Below, piece by piece: positions 8,464 to 17,288 of a DNA stretch of 64,000 bases. Made by a program: the position numbers and the translations under genes. The notes under the pieces are model-generated. The model worked only from the letters and a program-made list of their open reading frames with translations, made no database searches and was not told the origin of the DNA. Each line of letters begins with the position of its first letter. The stretch's first letter is position 1. The DNA lies in contig JAFRUS010000092.1 in assembly GCA_017438745.1 (NCBI GenBank), positions 1-64,000 of the forward strand, written 5' to 3'. This DNA is from Oscillospiraceae bacterium (lineage in GTDB: Bacteria > Bacillota > Clostridia > Oscillospirales > Ruminococcaceae).

Positions 8464-10869
8464 ATGGGTAAATATGATTTTGCTGCCGTTGAAGCGAAAT
8501 GGCAGAAATACTGGGATGAAAAAGGTACTTTCAAGGCATCTGACGACTTTTCAAAGCCAAAGTTCTACGGCCTTGTTGAATTCCCTTATCCTTCAGGCCA
8601 CGGCATGCACGTTGGTCATATCAAGGCATATTCAGGTCTTGAAGTAGTAAGCAGAAAAAGACGTATGGAAGGCTACAATGTTCTTTTCCCTATCGGATTT
8701 GACGCATACGGACTTCCTACTGAAAATACAGCTATCAAGGACAATGTTCATCCTAGAATAGTAACAGACAGAAACATCGAAAAGTTCACAGGCCAGCTCA
8801 AGAGCGTAGGTTTCTCATTTGACTGGTCAAGAGTTATAGATACAACTGAAGAAGGCTACTACAAGTGGACGCAGTGGATCTTCCTCAAGATGTTCGAAAA
8901 CGGCCTTGTTTTCAGAGACAAGACAAACGTAAACTACTGCCCGAGCTGTAAGGTTGTTCTTTCAAACGAGGACTCTCAGGGCGGTAAGTGTGACGTATGC
9001 CACAGTGACATCATCCAGAAGACAAAGGAAGTATGGTACCTCCGTATCACAGAATACGCAGACAAGCTCCTCAAGGGACTTGAAGAGGTAGATTATCTTC
9101 CAAACGTAAGACTTCAGCAGGAAAACTGGATCGGCAAGTCAACAGGTGCTTTCGTAAACTTCGGCATCAGGGAAAATGACGAGAAGCTCCGCATCTACAC
9201 AACACGTCCGGACACACTTTACGGCGTAACATTCATGGTAATCGCTCCGGAACATCCGATCATTCAGAAATACCGCGACAGCATTAAGAACATTGCTGAT
9301 CTCGATGCATATAAGGAAGAATGCGCTAAGAAGAGCGAATTCGAAAGAACACAGCTCGTAAAGGACAAGACAGGTGTTAAGATCGACGGCCTTACAGCTG
9401 TAAACCCTGTAACAGGCAAAGAAATCCCGATATACATTTCAGACTACGTAATGATGGGCTACGGTACAGGTGCCATCATGGCGGTTCCTGCACATGACAC
9501 ACGTGACTACGACTTCGCAAAGAAGTTCGGTATTGACATAATCGAAGTAATCAAGGGCGGCGACATCAGTAAGGAAGCTTACACAGGTGAAGGCGAACTT
9601 GTAAACTCAGGCGAGCTCAACGGCATTTCAAACAAGAAAGATGCTGTTGCAAAGGCAATTGAGATCCTCGAAAAGCTCGGATGCGGTGAAAAGGGCGTTC
9701 AGTTCAAGATGAAGGACTGGGCATTCAACCGTCAGAGATACTGGGGTGAACCTATCCCGATAGTTCACTGCGAACACTGCGGCATGGTTCCTGTTCCTTA
9801 TGAGGAACTCCCGCTCAGACTTCCTCCTGTAGAAAACTTCGAACCAGGTACAGACGGCGAAAGTCCGCTTGCAAAGATCAGTGACTTCGTTAAGTGCAAG
9901 TGTCCTAAGTGCGGCAAGGACGCAAGAAGAGAAACTGATACAATGCCTCAGTGGGCAGGTTCATCATGGTACTTCCTCCGTTACTGCGATCCAAAGAACG
10001 ATAACGAGTTTGCGTCACAGGAGGCACTTAAGTACTGGATGCCTGTTGACTGGTACAACGGTGGTATGGAACACGTTACACGTCATATGATCTACAGCCG
10101 TTTCTGGCACAAGTTCCTCTATGACCTCGGCCTCGTTCCTACTTCAGAACCATATGCAAAGAGAACTGCACAGGGCCTTATCTTAGGACCTGACGGTGAA
10201 AAGATGTCCAAGTCAAGAGGAAACGTTATCGATCCTAACGATGTTGTTGCTGAATACGGCGCAGACGTTCTCAGACTTTACGTTCTCTTCATGGGTGACT
10301 ACGAAAAGGCAGCTCCGTGGAGCGAGTCAAGCATCAAGGGATGCAAGCGTTTCACAGACAGAATCTGGGCTTTACAGGATATGCTCACTGACGGCGACGA
10401 ATACAGCGACAAGCTCCGCAGCGCATTCCACAAGACAATCAAGAAGGTAAGCGAAGACATCGAAGCTATGAAGTTCAACACAGCTATAGCTGCAATGATG
10501 GCACTTATCAATGATATATACGCAGCAGGAAGCATCACCAAGGGGGAATTCGGTGCTCTCTGCACAATGCTCTATCCTTTCGCTCCTCATATAGCTGAAG
10601 AAATGTACAGCACAGTATTCGGCAAGGTACTCAGTGAACAGAGCTGGATCACATACGACGAAGCGCTCTGTGTTGACGATTCAGTTGAAATTGTTCTCCA
10701 GATCAACGGCAAGGTACGTTCAAAGATCATGATCCCTGTTGGCACAGACAAGGATACAGCCTTTGAAATGGCGCTTAAGGATGAGAAATTTGCTGAAGCA
10801 ACAAGCGGAAAGAACATAGTTAAGCAGATATATGTACAAAACAAACTTGTGAATTTTGTTGTAAAATAA
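8464..10869 (+). CDS. leuS: Leucyl-tRNA synthetase
   Basis: 801 residues. It charges tRNA-Leu and has an editing domain. Class I signatures are GMHVGH (HIGH-type, in the FPYPSGHGMHVGH segment) and GEKMSKSRGNV (KMSKS). Zinc-ribbon pairs CPSC...CDVC and CEHC...CPKC are visible. The CP1 editing domain has TTRPDTLYG and the D-containing VPAHDTRDYDF. AAGGAG lies 8 bp before ATG 8464. Codon use is strongly biased, as expected for a highly expressed gene. Confidence 0.98.
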   Translation: MGKYDFAAVEAKWQKYWDEKGTFKASDDFSKPKFYGLVEFPYPSGHGMHVGHIKAYSGLEVVSRKRRMEGYNVLFPIGFDAYGLPTENTAIKDNVHPRIVTDRNIEKFTGQLKSVGFSFDWSRVIDTTEEGYYKWTQWIFLKMFENGLVFRDKTNVNYCPSCKVVLSNEDSQGGKCDVCHSDIIQKTKEVWYLRITEYADKLLKGLEEVDYLPNVRLQQENWIGKSTGAFVNFGIRENDEKLRIYTTRPDTLYGVTFMVIAPEHPIIQKYRDSIKNIADLDAYKEECAKKSEFERTQLVKDKTGVKIDGLTAVNPVTGKEIPIYISDYVMMGYGTGAIMAVPAHDTRDYDFAKKFGIDIIEVIKGGDISKEAYTGEGELVNSGELNGISNKKDAVAKAIEILEKLGCGEKGVQFKMKDWAFNRQRYWGEPIPIVHCEHCGMVPVPYEELPLRLPPVENFEPGTDGESPLAKISDFVKCKCPKCGKDARRETDTMPQWAGSSWYFLRYCDPKNDNEFASQEALKYWMPVDWYNGGMEHVTRHMIYSRFWHKFLYDLGLVPTSEPYAKRTAQGLILGPDGEKMSKSRGNVIDPNDVVAEYGADVLRLYVLFMGDYEKAAPWSESSIKGCKRFTDRIWALQDMLTDGDEYSDKLRSAFHKTIKKVSEDIEAMKFNTAIAAMMALINDIYAAGSITKGEFGALCTMLYPFAPHIAEEMYSTVFGKVLSEQSWITYDEALCVDDSVEIVLQINGKVRSKIMIPVGTDKDTAFEMALKDEKFAEATSGKNIVKQIYVQNKLVNFVVK

Positions 10870-10897
10870 CAAATTAACTGCGGGTAGTATTTTCTAC

Positions 10898-10927
10898 TTG
10901 ACAACACCGTGCATTGTGTGCTAAAAT
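10898..10927 (+). promoter_or_regulatory. Sigma-A type promoter for rpsU
   Basis: TTGACA at 10898-10903, an 18-bp spacer and TAAAAT at 10922-10927. It predicts a leader of about 180 nt before rpsU. Confidence 0.75.
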
Positions 10928-11019
10928 AAATTTATGTTATTCATACAGCTTATAATTCTGCGGTCTGAATGACATGCGAATATTTAGTGTGTCACTCATG
11001 GTCACAGTATTAGCTTATA

Positions 11020-11117
11020 ACAGAGGAGATAGAAACAGATGACTGACATCTGGTTTCGCAAGGAATCAGGTTTTAGCATAAACCTCTGTCTTTGTGGCAA
11101 AGGGAGGGAATAAAGTG
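11020..11117 (+). promoter_or_regulatory. Structured rpsU leader with alternative hairpins
   Basis: ACAGAGG (11020-11026), which includes the ribosome site of a short leader ORF, is complementary to CCTCTGT (11083-11089). Between them are CAGATG/CATCTG (11036-11041 with 11047-11052) and AGGTTT/AAACCT (11068-11073 with 11080-11085). The last hairpin shares bases with the long-range pairing, so the two pairings exclude each other. This is a direct reading of complementarity; a regulatory role is an inference. Confidence 0.5.
11039..11113 (+). CDS. Possible 24-residue leader peptide upstream of rpsU
   Basis: ATG 11039 to TAA 11113 encodes [20 protein letters not shown] plus KGRE. AGAGGAG lies 10 bp upstream. 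The stop is one base before the rpsU GTG start, and the last codons (GGG AGG) are the rpsU ribosome-binding site itself. Translating ribosomes would therefore control access to the rpsU start. It could also be a chance ORF; comparison with related genomes would decide. Confidence 0.4.
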   Translation: MTDIWFRKESGFSINLCLCGKGRE

Positions 11118-11288
11118 GCAGAAGTTCGTGTTGGTAAAAACGAATCTTTAGAGACAGCACTCAAGCGCTTCAAGAGATCATGCGCTAAGGATGGCGTTAT
11201 AGCTGAAGTTCGTAAGAGAGAACACTACGAAAAGCCTTCGGTTAAGCGTAAGAAGAAGTCCGAAGCAGCTCGTAAGCGCAAGTATTGA
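11115..11288 (+). CDS. rpsU: 30S ribosomal protein bS21
   Basis: 57 residues from GTG 11115, with GGGAGG 7 bp upstream. This start gives the conserved (M)[10 protein letters not shown] beginning; the ATG 21 bp upstream would add seven residues not found in the family. The basic body [16 protein letters not shown] and tail are typical. bS21 helps mRNA recruitment on the 30S subunit. It has its own promoter, a structured leader and a terminator, so it is monocistronic. Confidence 0.96.
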   Translation: MAEVRVGKNESLETALKRFKRSCAKDGVIAEVRKREHYEKPSVKRKKKSEAARKRKY

Positions 11289-11319
11289 TAAACAGTACAT
11301 AAAACCAATTAAAAGAATT

Positions 11320-11351
11320 ATCCTTCAGGTATTCCTGAAGGATATTTTTTT
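11320..11351 (+). terminator. Rho-independent terminator of rpsU
   Basis: ATCCTTCAGG / CCTGAAGGAT form a 10-bp stem with a TATT loop (11320-11343), followed by a run of seven T. Confidence 0.92.
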
Positions 11352-11441
11352 ATTTGGTATTGTATGAATGCCTTTGTATAAAGTGCTGTAATTGGACCTG
11401 TAAATTTGTAATGAAATCTTGTCTATTTTAAAATACATTAC

Positions 11442-11470
11442 TTGAAATTCAGTTTAGTATACTGTATAAT
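11442..11470 (+). promoter_or_regulatory. Sigma-A type promoter of the flagellar operon
   Basis: TTGAAA at 11442-11447, a 17-bp spacer and a consensus TATAAT at 11465-11470, about 70 bp before flgB. It is the only strong promoter I find before the 26-kb co-oriented flagellar run. Confidence 0.8.
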
Positions 11471-11540
11471 AAAATAATAAAATACTATAGTCGGCGAAGA
11501 ATGCATTTTTCGTTTACTAATATTATTGGGGGGATAGACT

Positions 11541-11912
11541 GTGATTTTAGATTCATTTCAGTTCAAGGCAATGGAAAGCGGCATAAAGGCAATGTCCATC
11601 AAGCAGCAGGTACATACTCAGAACATCGCAAATCTGGACACTCCTGACTATAAGGTAAAAACGTTTTCTTTCGGGAATACGCTTGAAAACCAGATGAAAC
11701 AGAACGCTAAAGACAGTATAGAATATGATTTTGAGGCAAAGGTCGAAACAAAGGATAACGTTGAGGTACTGGTAGACGGAAACAACGTTGACATCGAGAA
11801 CGAAAATCTCGAACTCTACAGTGCATACCTTCAGCAGGCGGCTACTATCCAGAAGATGAACGCCGTGATCTCAGACTACAGATACGTTCTTCAGAACGCA
11901 AGCTTCAAGTAA
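11541..11912 (+). CDS. flgB: Flagellar proximal rod protein FlgB
   Basis: 123 residues. It forms part of the rod next to the MS ring. The N-terminal rod-type helix contains HTQNIANLDTPDYK, the NxANxxTPGYK signature of rod/hook proteins, and the C-terminus is an amphipathic helix (YSAYLQQAATIQKMNAVISD). GTG start with a GGGGGGAT site. It is the first gene of the operon, with flgC 12 bp downstream. Confidence 0.95.
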   Translation: MILDSFQFKAMESGIKAMSIKQQVHTQNIANLDTPDYKVKTFSFGNTLENQMKQNAKDSIEYDFEAKVETKDNVEVLVDGNNVDIENENLELYSAYLQQAATIQKMNAVISDYRYVLQNASFK

Positions 11913-11924
11913 GGGGGTAAGCTT

Positions 11925-12350
11925 ATGGCTTTTCTGAATGCTCTTAACATAGTCGGTTCAGCACTTACAGCTGAACGATTCAGAACAAATATAATTACAC
12001 AGAACATTTCAAACCAGCTTGTAATAGGCCGAAACGGTGAAGATCCATACCGCAGAAAGCAGGTAATATTCCAGACACGTCCGCAGACTTTTGACGAAAC
12101 ACTGTCACAGGTACAGGGCGGCGGCGTAAGGGTAACACAGGTCGTTGAGTCACAGGAAGATTTCAAGCCGGTTTATGACCCGACTCATCCTGATGCGGAT
12201 GAAGACGGATATATCTATTATCCTAATGTTAACAACACGGAAGAACAGCTTGACCTTATGGAAGCAACAAGAGTGTACGAAGCAAACGTAGCAGCACTCA
12301 GCGTTGTAAAGGCCATGGCTTCAAAGGCTCTTGAAATAGGCAAGGGCTGA
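11925..12350 (+). CDS. flgC: Flagellar proximal rod protein FlgC
   Basis: 141 residues. The N-terminal helix has ERFRTNIITQNISNQ (a divergent form of the rod signature). The middle part contains the typical PVYDPTHPDADEDGYIYYPN segment, and the C-terminal EATRVYEANVAALSVVKAM helix is characteristic of FlgC. AAGGGGGT precedes ATG 11925. Confidence 0.96.
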   Translation: MAFLNALNIVGSALTAERFRTNIITQNISNQLVIGRNGEDPYRRKQVIFQTRPQTFDETLSQVQGGGVRVTQVVESQEDFKPVYDPTHPDADEDGYIYYPNVNNTEEQLDLMEATRVYEANVAALSVVKAMASKALEIGKG

Positions 12351-12379
12351 TAAATAACGGATTTTAAGGGGAATGAAAA

Positions 12380-12703
12380 ATGATCAGAGAAGATTTTATT
12401 ACTCCAATGTCAGGCATGCAGGCAATAAAGCCGATGCAGTCCTGGGGTTCCGGAAAAACAAACGTCGAAAATGACGAATCGGAAATGTCTTTCGGCGACA
12501 CATTACGTTCCAAGATCCAGAACGTCAAGGATCTTGAACAGAAGTCACTTGCCAGTGCCTATGACATATCTATGGGTAACACTGAAGATATCGAAAGTGC
12601 CATGATCGATGCCACAAAGGCGTCAGTAGCAATTGAAACAGCCGTTCAGGTAACAACGAGGGCGGTTAACGCCTATAAGGAAATTATTCAGATGCAGATC
12701 TGA
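12380..12703 (+). CDS. fliE: Flagellar hook-basal body protein FliE
   Basis: 107 residues, small as expected. FliE joins the MS ring to the rod and is an early export substrate. The C-terminal DIESAMIDATKASVAIETAV and QVTTRAVNAYKEIIQMQI segment is the conserved part of the family. The N-terminal half is variable. It is followed by a weak hairpin before fliF. Confidence 0.95.
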   Translation: MIREDFITPMSGMQAIKPMQSWGSGKTNVENDESEMSFGDTLRSKIQNVKDLEQKSLASAYDISMGNTEDIESAMIDATKASVAIETAVQVTTRAVNAYKEIIQMQI

Positions 12704-12733
12704 TAAATGCTGCCTTGGTATATTGGCTGAAGG

Positions 12734-12769
12734 TAAATGAAATAGTTTTTCATTTATCATAGTTTTTTT
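12734..12769 (+). terminator. Weak hairpin with T-run between fliE and fliF (possible attenuator)
   Basis: TAAATGAAA / TTTCATTTA form a 9-bp AT-rich stem at 12734-12756, with a T-run at 12763-12769. Its low stability suggests partial read-through rather than the end of the operon. Confidence 0.4.
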
Positions 12770-12800
12770 GGAATTTTTAGTTTGGAGAATGATTTTATAA

Positions 12801-14414
12801 ATGAACGATAAATTGAAACCGGTACTTGATAAAGTAAAATCAGTCTGGGGAGGAATGTCAAAGCGAATAAGGACGCTCCTCATAGTCGGAATTTCGGTAA
12901 TACTTGTCGGTTCCATAGCACTTGCAGTAGTCCTTAACATTCAGTCGAGAAAATGGCTCGTTCTTTTCCCTGGTATGACTACTGAAGAAGCATCAGAGGT
13001 ATATCTCGAACTCAAGAACATGGAAGTTGAGACCAAACTTAACTCCAAGGGCGAGATCGAAGTTAAAAAAGATGAATGGGACGACCTTGTTTATAAACTT
13101 GCTGAAAAAGGATATCCTCAGTCAGCACCGTCCTACGGAACATTCTTTGATAACCTCAAGATGACTATGAGTGAGTTCGAAAAGAAGCAGACACTCCGTT
13201 TCGAACTTCAGGACAGAATTCAGACAACACTCAAGCGTATTGACGGTGTAAAGGGTGCTATTGTTACCATCAGCCTTCCGGAAAAGACCAACTACGTATG
13301 GAAGAAGGATGACGCAGACAAGGCAACAGCCAGCGTAATGCTTACACTTGATAATCCTGACAGATTCACAGCTGATCAGGTAAGTGCCATCAAGAACATT
13401 GTTGCGTACAGTGCGCAGCAGGTAAAACCGGAAGATGTTTCAGTCGTTAACGCCGCAACTGGCGTTGAGCTCCTCGGACTTGAAGAAGCTTCGAATGACG
13501 TGTTCGACGATCAGACAAGAATGAATTATCTTAACATGATCAAGAACCAGTACGAGGAGAATGCAAGAAGGATCCTTGCTCCTATCTACGGTGAAGGCGA
13601 AGTAATCGCAGTAGCCTCTGTAGATATCGACTACGACAAGGTAAACGAGGAAGTAAAGGAATACCTTACAAACGAAGAAAACGAAGGTGTCAAGTCAGAC
13701 CAGTACATCAGATACGAAGCTGACGGCGTTGTAGATCCGGGCGGAATAGTCGGCGAAGAAGACAATACCGACATTCCTAACTACGGAAACCTTGAGGATG
13801 ATCTCAAGTCAACTGACACCCCTGAATATGAAAGAAAGACAGAATGGGCTATCGGCTACATCCTCACACAGAAGGAAAAGGCACAGGGCGCTATCACCGA
13901 TGCCAGCATATCTGTTGTTGTAACTACAGAAACAGGCCAGCTTACCGGCGCTGAACAGGAAAATATCATTCAGCTGGTAAGAAACGCAACAAACATAGAC
14001 GTTGAAAAGATCTCAGCATCAGCAAGACTTGCCAATACAGTTGCAGTTCCTGATGAGATCCCTGGAGTTGTTGATCCTGATTCGACACTTGCGAAGCTTC
14101 TCAACACACCATGGTTCAAATGGGTACTTCTTGGTGCAGCAGTTCTTCTTATTATTCTTATCACACTCATCATTGTTGCAGTCAACAAGAACGCAAAGAA
14201 GAAGATCGCACTTGCCGAGGCTGAAAACCTTGCACAGTTAGAAAGTATGAAGAAAGCCAATGAACAGGAGGCAGAAAACCTCAAGAAGACTCTTGAGCAG
14301 GCTGCCAAGGAACACTCTGAAGCTTCAAATGCAACTGCAAACGAAGTAAAGGAATTCGCGAAGAAGAATCCGGAGATCGCTGCAGCACTTATACGTTCAA
14401 TGATGAAAGGGTAA
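12801..14414 (+). CDS. fliF: Flagellar MS-ring protein FliF
   Basis: 537 residues. It builds the membrane ring that carries the export gate and the switch. One membrane segment is at about residues 25-46 and the second at about 434-457. The periplasmic ring-building parts between them include LFPGMTTEEASEVYLELKNM and RFELQDRIQTTLKRIDGVKG. The cytoplasmic end KEFAKKNPEIAAALIRSMM resembles the FliG-binding tail of other FliF proteins. This matters because no fliG follows: fliH starts 15 bp downstream, where fliG normally sits. Confidence 0.97.
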   Translation: MNDKLKPVLDKVKSVWGGMSKRIRTLLIVGISVILVGSIALAVVLNIQSRKWLVLFPGMTTEEASEVYLELKNMEVETKLNSKGEIEVKKDEWDDLVYKLAEKGYPQSAPSYGTFFDNLKMTMSEFEKKQTLRFELQDRIQTTLKRIDGVKGAIVTISLPEKTNYVWKKDDADKATASVMLTLDNPDRFTADQVSAIKNIVAYSAQQVKPEDVSVVNAATGVELLGLEEASNDVFDDQTRMNYLNMIKNQYEENARRILAPIYGEGEVIAVASVDIDYDKVNEEVKEYLTNEENEGVKSDQYIRYEADGVVDPGGIVGEEDNTDIPNYGNLEDDLKSTDTPEYERKTEWAIGYILTQKEKAQGAITDASISVVVTTETGQLTGAEQENIIQLVRNATNIDVEKISASARLANTVAVPDEIPGVVDPDSTLAKLLNTPWFKWVLLGAAVLLIILITLIIVAVNKNAKKKIALAEAENLAQLESMKKANEQEAENLKKTLEQAAKEHSEASNATANEVKEFAKKNPEIAAALIRSMMKG

Positions 14415-14429
14415 GGACGGGGACTTAGG

Positions 14430-15317
14430 TTGAGCAAAATATTCAGATCAGAGGAAGTCGTTAAGATCGCCGAAGCGGTCATGATCCCTGACTGTGTTGT
14501 CAGGGTGGATCCGCACGAGCTTCCGGAATCAACTCTTATCGGTATGAATGATGATGATACCGAAGAAAATGCCGGCGACTACATTGAAGACGGTACGGAA
14601 ACGGATGCAGAGGACGATCAGGTTTTCGATGATGAATCAGCTGTCGATGACACGCAGTCCTCATACGAATCAGAATATGAAAAGCTTCAGATCGAGCGTG
14701 ACGCAATAATCAAGCAGGCTCAGACGGAGGCAGCTCAGATAATCGAGGATGCGCGTGCTGAGGCGGCACAGATACTTGACGATGCTGCAGAACAGGCAAA
14801 GAACCTGATGACATCAGCAATGGAAGATGGTTACAGCGAAGGCGTCAGAGCCAAGGAATCCGAAATAGAGGATTCTCTGCTGAAACTTAATCAGTGTCTT
14901 GCTGAACTGAAGATGAATCAGGAAGATTTCTTTGATGACTATTCCCGTGAATTAAGGTTTACAGCACTTGAAGTGGCTGAAAAAATAGTTGCTCAGAAAC
15001 TTGAAGAGGATCCTGCTACTATCATCCCGCTTGCAAGAAGCGCGGTCAAAACATTAAGGGAAGTTAACTGGATCAAAATAGAAATATCCGATAAGATGCG
15101 CGATGCGGCTGCAGAGCTTGAAAAAGTAATTTCAGATGCCAAGTCGGGTCAGCGTATTGAAGTGGAAGTAAGACGTGATGCTGATCCGGGAACCTGTGTG
15201 GTGAGCACAGCAGAAGGCGTAATAGTTGCTTCAGTCCTCCAGCAGATCAAGAACATACGTGAATATTTCGAAAGTTACAAGGACAGTGAGGAAAATGCAT
15301 CCGAGTCTCGATCATAA
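14430..15317 (+). CDS. fliH: Flagellar assembly protein FliH
   Basis: 295 residues. FliH is the regulator and carrier of the export ATPase FliI. An acidic N-terminal stretch (about residues 37-75) precedes a long coiled coil with the AEAAQI / ARAEAAQIL pattern and a GYSEGVRA (GxxxG-type) helix. The C-terminal domain has RFTALEVAEKIVAQKLEEDP and RDADPGTCVVSTAEG, as in FliH/V-type stator subunits. TTG start after GGACTTAGG. Its end overlaps the start of fliI by 23 bp. Confidence 0.92.
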   Translation: MSKIFRSEEVVKIAEAVMIPDCVVRVDPHELPESTLIGMNDDDTEENAGDYIEDGTETDAEDDQVFDDESAVDDTQSSYESEYEKLQIERDAIIKQAQTEAAQIIEDARAEAAQILDDAAEQAKNLMTSAMEDGYSEGVRAKESEIEDSLLKLNQCLAELKMNQEDFFDDYSRELRFTALEVAEKIVAQKLEEDPATIIPLARSAVKTLREVNWIKIEISDKMRDAAAELEKVISDAKSGQRIEVEVRRDADPGTCVVSTAEGVIVASVLQQIKNIREYFESYKDSEENASESRS

Positions 15318-16623
15318 AAAGCTCCGGAAGAGCATGAGAACCACCAACTTCTACACGACGCTCGGAAAGATCGATCAGATTGTCGGAATGACAGTCGAAG
15401 CGACCGGTATGTCGTGTAACATCGGAGATGTGTGTTCAATATCAACCTCCGATAAAAAGGAAAGGAAAACTCTTCTTTCCGAGGTAGTCGGATTCAAAAA
15501 CAATAAAGTTCTTCTGATGCCGTATGGTGATATAAACGGTATCGGATACGGAAGTTTCGTTATCAATACCGGTGAGAAACTCAAGGTAAAAATGAGCGAG
15601 GATCTTATCGGAAGAACAATAGATGCACTTGGTAATCCTATCGACGGCAAGGGCGAGATCAAATCAGACGTGTACTACAGCATACACGGAGCACCTGCCA
15701 ATCCGATGACCAGACCTCCTATTGCGGAGCCGCTGGAATTCGGTGTAAAGGCCATCGACGGTATGATAACCATAGGCAAAGGACAGAGAATGGGTATCTT
15801 CGCCGGAAGCGGTGTCGGAAAGTCCACTCTCATGGGCATGATAGCCCGTAACATCAAGGCTGACGTAAACGTTGTAGCTCTCATCGGCGAACGTGGACGT
15901 GAACTTATGGAGTTTATAAACAAGGATCTAGGTCCTGAAGGTATCAAGCGAAGCGTTCTCGTGGTAGCGACCTCAGACCAGCCTGCTATGCTCCGTTCAA
16001 AATGTGCCCAGACCGCAACTGCCATTGCAGAGTACTTCAAGGATCAGGGAAAAGACGTTCTTCTTATGATGGACTCCCTTACCCGTTTCTGTATGGCGGA
16101 ACGTGAAATAGGACTCAGCGTAGGTGAACCGCCTATCGCCAGAGGCTATACACCTTCGATCTACGCTTCGCTTCCGAAGCTGCTTGAAAGGTGCGGAAAC
16201 TTTGAGACAGGATCTATAACCGGTATCTTTACGGTACTTGTTGAAGGTGATGACTCAAACGAACCTATTTCCGATACTGTGCGAGGAATTATCGACGGAC
16301 ACATAATGCTGTCGAGAAAGATCGCAATGAAAAACCACTATCCGGCTATTGACGTTCTGGCAAGTATAAGCCGACTTATGTCGAGCATAGCAACACCGGA
16401 GCAGAAAAAGGCCGCCGGTACCATCAGAAAGATAATGTCACTCTATCAGGAAAATCAGGACCTCATATCCATCGGTGCCTACAAGACCGGTACCAATCCT
16501 GATCTCGACATGGCCATCAAAAAGATGGATTCCGTAAATCAGTTCCTCCAGCAGGCCGTGGACGAAAAATCCACCCTCGAAGGAGCAATAGAACAGATGA
16601 AGGAAATAGCCGGAACCAAATGA
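15295..16623 (+). CDS. fliI: Flagellum-specific export ATPase FliI
   Basis: 442 residues from ATG 15295, preceded by GTGAGGA within fliH. It is the F1-beta-like ATPase of type III export. P-loop FAGSGVGKS, LIGERGREL and the Walker B LLMMDSLTR with FCMAEREIGLSVGEPP are all present, as is the C-terminal KKAAGTIRKIM region. The nearest upstream frame extension lacks a ribosome site. A G-rich palindrome separates it from fliJ. Confidence 0.97.
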   Translation: MHPSLDHKKLRKSMRTTNFYTTLGKIDQIVGMTVEATGMSCNIGDVCSISTSDKKERKTLLSEVVGFKNNKVLLMPYGDINGIGYGSFVINTGEKLKVKMSEDLIGRTIDALGNPIDGKGEIKSDVYYSIHGAPANPMTRPPIAEPLEFGVKAIDGMITIGKGQRMGIFAGSGVGKSTLMGMIARNIKADVNVVALIGERGRELMEFINKDLGPEGIKRSVLVVATSDQPAMLRSKCAQTATAIAEYFKDQGKDVLLMMDSLTRFCMAEREIGLSVGEPPIARGYTPSIYASLPKLLERCGNFETGSITGIFTVLVEGDDSNEPISDTVRGIIDGHIMLSRKIAMKNHYPAIDVLASISRLMSSIATPEQKKAAGTIRKIMSLYQENQDLISIGAYKTGTNPDLDMAIKKMDSVNQFLQQAVDEKSTLEGAIEQMKEIAGTK

Positions 16624-16644
16624 TAAAAGGGTAACAGTAAATGC

Positions 16645-16690
16645 GGAGTTTCCCCCCCTCCCTCCGGGAGGGGGCAGGGGGTGGGGCTCC
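16645..16690 (+). repeat. G-rich palindromic element between fliI and fliJ
   Basis: GGAG...CTCC arms enclose a C-run (16652-16665) and a G-rich half (16666-16686: GGG-A-GGGGG-CA-GGGGG-T-GGGG). The two halves pair as a very stable hairpin. The G-rich strand alone has four G-tracts with short loops, a quadruplex pattern. Similar CCTCCGGGAGGGGGCAGGGGG elements occur as intergenic repeats in many bacteria, but this is the only copy in the window. Confidence 0.75.
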
Positions 16691-16714
16691 AGACTATAAA
16701 AGGATGCGTATGTT

Positions 16715-17185
16715 ATGAAAAAGTTTAACTTTACTTTACAGAAAATGCGCGAGTACAAGAAACAGATACTAGAAGGGGAAAAGGGATATCTCATGACCCT
16801 GTATTCAGAATTCAACAGTCTCGAACAGAGATACGATGATCTGAACACAGAAATGCGAAACGTGTGCCTTGAAGCATCGGAACAGATGAAATCCGGTATC
16901 GGTGTAAGGGACATACAGGTCTATGAGATGAAAAAAGCCTCGATGCGCCGCGAACAGGCGCAGCTCAGGATCCAGATGAACGTTATGGAGTCATCTATCG
17001 AAAAACAGCGCAAAGTCGTTGTTCAGATGTCACAGGAGGTTTCCGGACTTGACAAGCTTGAAGAAAAGCAGCGTGCGGAGTATAACTATCTTGTGAACAA
17101 GGAGAGTGAGCAGTCAATTGAGGAATTCCTTTCGTTCAAAATGTCGAAGGGCTCTGATGAGAACTACGACCTGGACGGAATGTAA
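16715..17185 (+). CDS. fliJ: Flagellar export protein FliJ
   Basis: 156 residues, almost entirely coiled coil. The N-terminus FNFTLQKMREYKKQILEGEK is the typical FliJ start. FliJ is the stalk-like subunit of the FliI ring and cycles chaperones. The call rests on the start motif, the length and its place after fliI. AAAGGATG precedes ATG 16715. Confidence 0.9.
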   Translation: MKKFNFTLQKMREYKKQILEGEKGYLMTLYSEFNSLEQRYDDLNTEMRNVCLEASEQMKSGIGVRDIQVYEMKKASMRREQAQLRIQMNVMESSIEKQRKVVVQMSQEVSGLDKLEEKQRAEYNYLVNKESEQSIEEFLSFKMSKGSDENYDLDGM

Positions 17186-17288
17186 TTCATATAGATGAAA
17201 CGCTGAGAAAACGACGATTTTTTCTTAGATCAGCCTTTTTCGAAAATGTGTTTCAAAGGATTTATTTTCATTGAAAGGGGGTTAAGCA

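Noticed and set aside
16624..16714. G-rich palindrome between fliI and fliJ as a terminator
   Set aside because: There is no T-run after the stem and the flagellar operon continues directly downstream in the same direction.
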